Shown here in pieces: positions 5,562 to 7,397 of a stretch of DNA of 7,397 nucleotides. The notes under the pieces are model-generated. The model did no database searches, was not told the DNA's origin, and saw only the letters and a list, made by a program, of their open reading frames with translations. The position numbers and the translations under genes were made by a program. Where the stretch lies: assembly GCA_002724975.1 (NCBI GenBank), contig PBQF01000041.1:1-7397 (forward strand), read 5' to 3'. The DNA is from Parcubacteria group bacterium (GTDB lineage: Bacteria > Patescibacteriota > Minisyncoccia > Phycocordibacterales > GCA-002724975). Numbering within the stretch: position 1 is the first letter of the stretch; every line of letters starts with the position of its first letter.

Positions 5562-6671
5562 AAGAGATTTTTTCGTAAATTCTTTTTCATTAAAGTGTAG
5601 CAAGCATTTATCTTGAATTTCCTTTTTAATGAATAAAGATTTTGAATTATTTATTTTGATTATATAATTTGCTAGCTCAATACTATTACCTTTTTGAAAA
5701 ATATAACCATTTTTTGTAAATTTTATAGGAATTCTTACTCCTTTTAAGTCACTTGCTATTACAGGTATTCCATGTGCCATAGCTTCCAATTGAACAATGC
5801 CAAATGCCTCAAAAGAATTAATACTCGGTAAAACAAAAACATTTAAACTACTAAAGAAAGTTCTTTTTTGTGATTCCTTCAGTTTTCCAATAAACTTTAT
5901 ATTTGGGGAATTTTTTGTTTTTGTGAGGATTTTTTTTACATAACTTGCAAATCTTACGTCTTTAATATCTCCTGCAATATTAACTAAGTGCTTTATTCTT
6001 TTTTTTTCTAATATAAAACTAGCTTCTATTAAGTTCTCTATTCCTTTTTCTACACATACTCTTCCTAAAAATCCTATGATCAATTTATTATTATTAAGAT
6101 TAGGAATATTATTATTAAGATTAGGAATAATATCAACAAAAGGGGGGATAATTTCAACTTTTTTTCTAAAAAAATTATGGGCAAAAAAACTATAAAAATA
6201 ATCCTCACAAAATATTGAAATTCTATTTGAGAAAATCATTGATAAAAATCCAAATGAATAAAAATATAAACTAATAAATTTTAGAAAAATTGATTTGTAA
6301 TCCGGTATACAATGATAATTTAAAATTAATTTTTTTTTGCTAAAAAAAATAAGAGGAAAAATTTCAGTAAGAGGATAATGAATATTTACATAGTCATGAT
6401 TTTCCTTTTCAACTAAATATTTTTTTATAAGATCAAAACTATAAAAACCTCTACTAAATTTAAATAATGGCTTTGCTCTAATAATTTTTAAATTTTTATT
6501 GATTTCAATGTCACTTAATTCTTTTGAAAATTTTCCAGTTAATATCGTTATTTGATAATTATTCTTTGCTAAAATATTCGTTAGTGAATTAATATAAGTT
6601 GTAATTCCACTTATATGTGGTTTATAAAAATCAGTTACAATTAATATTTTTTTTTTATTTTTTACAGTCAC
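5547..6671 (-). CDS. GT4-family glycosyltransferase (GT-B fold)
   Basis: The 374-residue length suits a GT4 enzyme. The N-terminal half starts with KKILIVTDFYKPHISGITTYINSL (7-30), the usual beta-strand and glycine-rich acceptor region. The C-terminal donor half has IGFLGRVCVEKGIENLIEA (199-217; R204 and K209 are the expected phosphate-contacting pair) and SFEAFGIVQLEAMAHGIPVIAS (286-307). The latter contains the E-x7-E motif (E288, E296). It should transfer a sugar from a nucleotide donor in the cytoplasm, probably in surface polysaccharide or glycolipid assembly; donor and acceptor cannot be read from sequence. The start is GTG at 6671, giving a normal N-terminus. A T-rich homopolymer near 6649-6658 encodes the lysine-rich start. 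Residues 182-195 are a perfect 7-residue tandem duplication (IPNLNNN twice) in the interdomain linker. It shares lepA's strand, 88 bp downstream of it, with a possible promoter between. Confidence 0.88.
   Translation of the reverse strand: MTVKNKKKILIVTDFYKPHISGITTYINSLTNILAKNNYQITILTGKFSKELSDIEINKNLKIIRAKPLFKFSRGFYSFDLIKKYLVEKENHDYVNIHYPLTEIFPLIFFSKKKLILNYHCIPDYKSIFLKFISLYFYSFGFLSMIFSNRISIFCEDYFYSFFAHNFFRKKVEIIPPFVDIIPNLNNNIPNLNNNKLIIGFLGRVCVEKGIENLIEASFILEKKRIKHLVNIAGDIKDVRFASYVKKILTKTKNSPNIKFIGKLKESQKRTFFSSLNVFVLPSINSFEAFGIVQLEAMAHGIPVIASDLKGVRIPIKFTKNGYIFQKGNSIELANYIIKINNSKSLFIKKEIQDKCLLHFNEKEFTKKSLSLFN
6087..6128. repeat. Perfect 21-bp tandem duplication inside the GT4 gene
   Basis: Two identical, adjacent 21-bp units (6087-6107 and 6108-6128), each running from ATTATTATT to GATTAGGAAT, encode IPNLNNN twice. 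The duplication is in frame and lies in the linker just before the donor domain, so activity is probably kept. Identity at every base suggests a recent slippage event or active copy-number change. Confidence 0.9.
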
Positions 6672-6711
6672 AAATTATCTTTAAGCATATTTTAAGAAAC
6701 TTATTAATAGA

Positions 6712-6740
6712 TTTATTTTTATAATAATAATCTTTGTCAA
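6712..6740 (-). promoter_or_regulatory. Candidate promoter for the GT4 gene
   Basis: A perfect -35 TTGACA lies on the minus strand at 6740-6735. The best spaced -10 is weak (AATAAA at 6717-6712, 17-bp spacer; ATAAAT at 18 bp). It lies between the lepA stop and the GTG start and would leave a leader of about 35 bases. The -35 is clear; the -10 is not. Confidence 0.35.
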
Positions 6741-6759
6741 ACTACATAAATATTTCCAA

Positions 6760-7397
6760 CTAATTATCGTTCATTTTTAATGCATTTAAAAATACATTTT
6801 GAGGAATATCAACTTTGCCAAACTGTCTCATTCTTTTCTTACCCTTTTTTTGTTTATCTAGGAGTTTGTTTTTTCTTGTTACATCTCCTCCATAAAGTTT
6901 TTGTGTAACATCTTTTCTAAATGAAGCCACCGTTTCTCTAGCTATAATTTTTCCTCCTATAGCCGCTTGAATGGCAACCTTAAATTGTTGACGTGGTATT
7001 AAATATTTCAATCGTTCGCACAAAGCTCGCCCTCTTTGTTGAGATCTATCACGATGTACTATTAATGATAACGCATCAACTGGATCACTGTTTATTATCA
7101 CAATAACTTTTACTAAGTCATTAATCTTATAACCAGTTATTTCGTAATCAAAACTAGCATACCCTTTTGTAATAGATTTTAATCTATCGTAAAAATCAAA
7201 CACTACTTCATTTAATGGAAGTTTAAAAACTACCATTGCTCTTGTTCCTGTATACGTTATTTGCTCTTGTATTCCTCTCTTGGAAATACATAATTCTAAA
7301 ATTAATCCTAGATAATTGTCTGGTACAATTATTGTTGCTTTTATCCATGGCTCTGCAATTGTATCGATTTTAACAGGATCAGGCATATCTGTTGGAT
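6760..7397 (-). CDS. lepA: Elongation factor 4 (LepA), C-terminal part
   Basis: The frame is open to the right edge and ends at TAG (6762-6760), giving about 212 C-terminal residues of a protein that is normally near 600. EPWIKATIIVPDNYLGLILELCISKRG is the EF-G-like domain V region. DPVDALSLIVHRDRSQQRGRALCERLKYLIPRQQFKVAIQAAIGGKIIARE and YGGDVTRKNKLLDKQKKGKKRMRQFGKVDIPQ are the LepA-specific C-terminal domain. LepA is a cytoplasmic ribosome-associated GTPase; its GTPase domain is outside the window. As a conserved core gene it marks one edge of the accessory segment. The wording of these blocks is closest to alphaproteobacterial LepA as I recall it. Confidence 0.97.
   Translation of the reverse strand, partial: PTDMPDPVKIDTIAEPWIKATIIVPDNYLGLILELCISKRGIQEQITYTGTRAMVVFKLPLNEVVFDFYDRLKSITKGYASFDYEITGYKINDLVKVIVIINSDPVDALSLIVHRDRSQQRGRALCERLKYLIPRQQFKVAIQAAIGGKIIARETVASFRKDVTQKLYGGDVTRKNKLLDKQKKGKKRMRQFGKVDIPQNVFLNALKMNDN

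Noticed and set aside
5372..5590. Minus-strand 72-residue ORF
   Set aside because: It lies antisense within the 3' end of the GT-C-like gene and the GT4 tail and has no recognisable features.
1..7397. CRISPR array, insertion sequence or toxin-antitoxin pair
   Set aside because: No regularly spaced repeats, transposase frame, terminal inverted repeats or paired small toxin/antitoxin frames are seen on either strand.

Overview
The window is a very AT-rich stretch of bacterial DNA with tight spacing between most genes. Its one core gene, the 3' part of lepA at the right edge, reads like an alphaproteobacterial LepA. Low GC, compact genes and alphaproteobacterial affinity together suggest a marine Pelagibacterales (SAR11)-like or similarly streamlined genome. 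This assignment is inferred from composition and protein flavour only.

Layout from left to right. Positions 1-460 (minus) hold a YdjC/ChbG-type carbohydrate deacetylase that is broken by an apparent one-base deletion in an A run and runs off the left edge. Positions 461-1171 are gene-poor. They contain a decayed full-length tRNA-Ser(GGA) copy (667-757, minus), an imperfect ~20-bp direct repeat that starts at the tRNA 3' end and recurs about 290 bp away, and a weak hint of a decayed reading frame. This looks like the scar of past integration or rearrangement at a tRNA gene. Two plus-strand genes follow: an exported cysteine-rich protein of unknown function (1172-1972) and a small 2-oxoglutarate/Fe(II) oxygenase-like protein (2103-2705). 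Each is preceded by a very short ORF whose stop overlaps the gene's start as TAATG.

The centre is a membrane glycan module. A UbiA-superfamily prenyltransferase most like decaprenyl-phosphate phosphoribosyltransferase (2726-3559, minus) is divergent, with only 22 bp between start codons, from a 659-residue polytopic protein resembling a GT-C glycosyltransferase (3582-5561, plus). That gene overlaps tail-to-tail by 15 bp with a GT4 glycosyltransferase (5547-6671, minus), and lepA (6760-7397, minus, partial) closes the window.

The simplest joint reading is an accessory surface-glycan locus between a tRNA remnant and a housekeeping gene. The UbiA enzyme would make a polyprenyl-phosphate pentose donor, the GT-C protein would use a lipid-linked sugar on the periplasmic side, and the GT4 enzyme would build glycan in the cytoplasm. 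The DprE1/DprE2-type epimerase expected for arabinofuranose donor synthesis is not in this window, so that pathway remains an inference.
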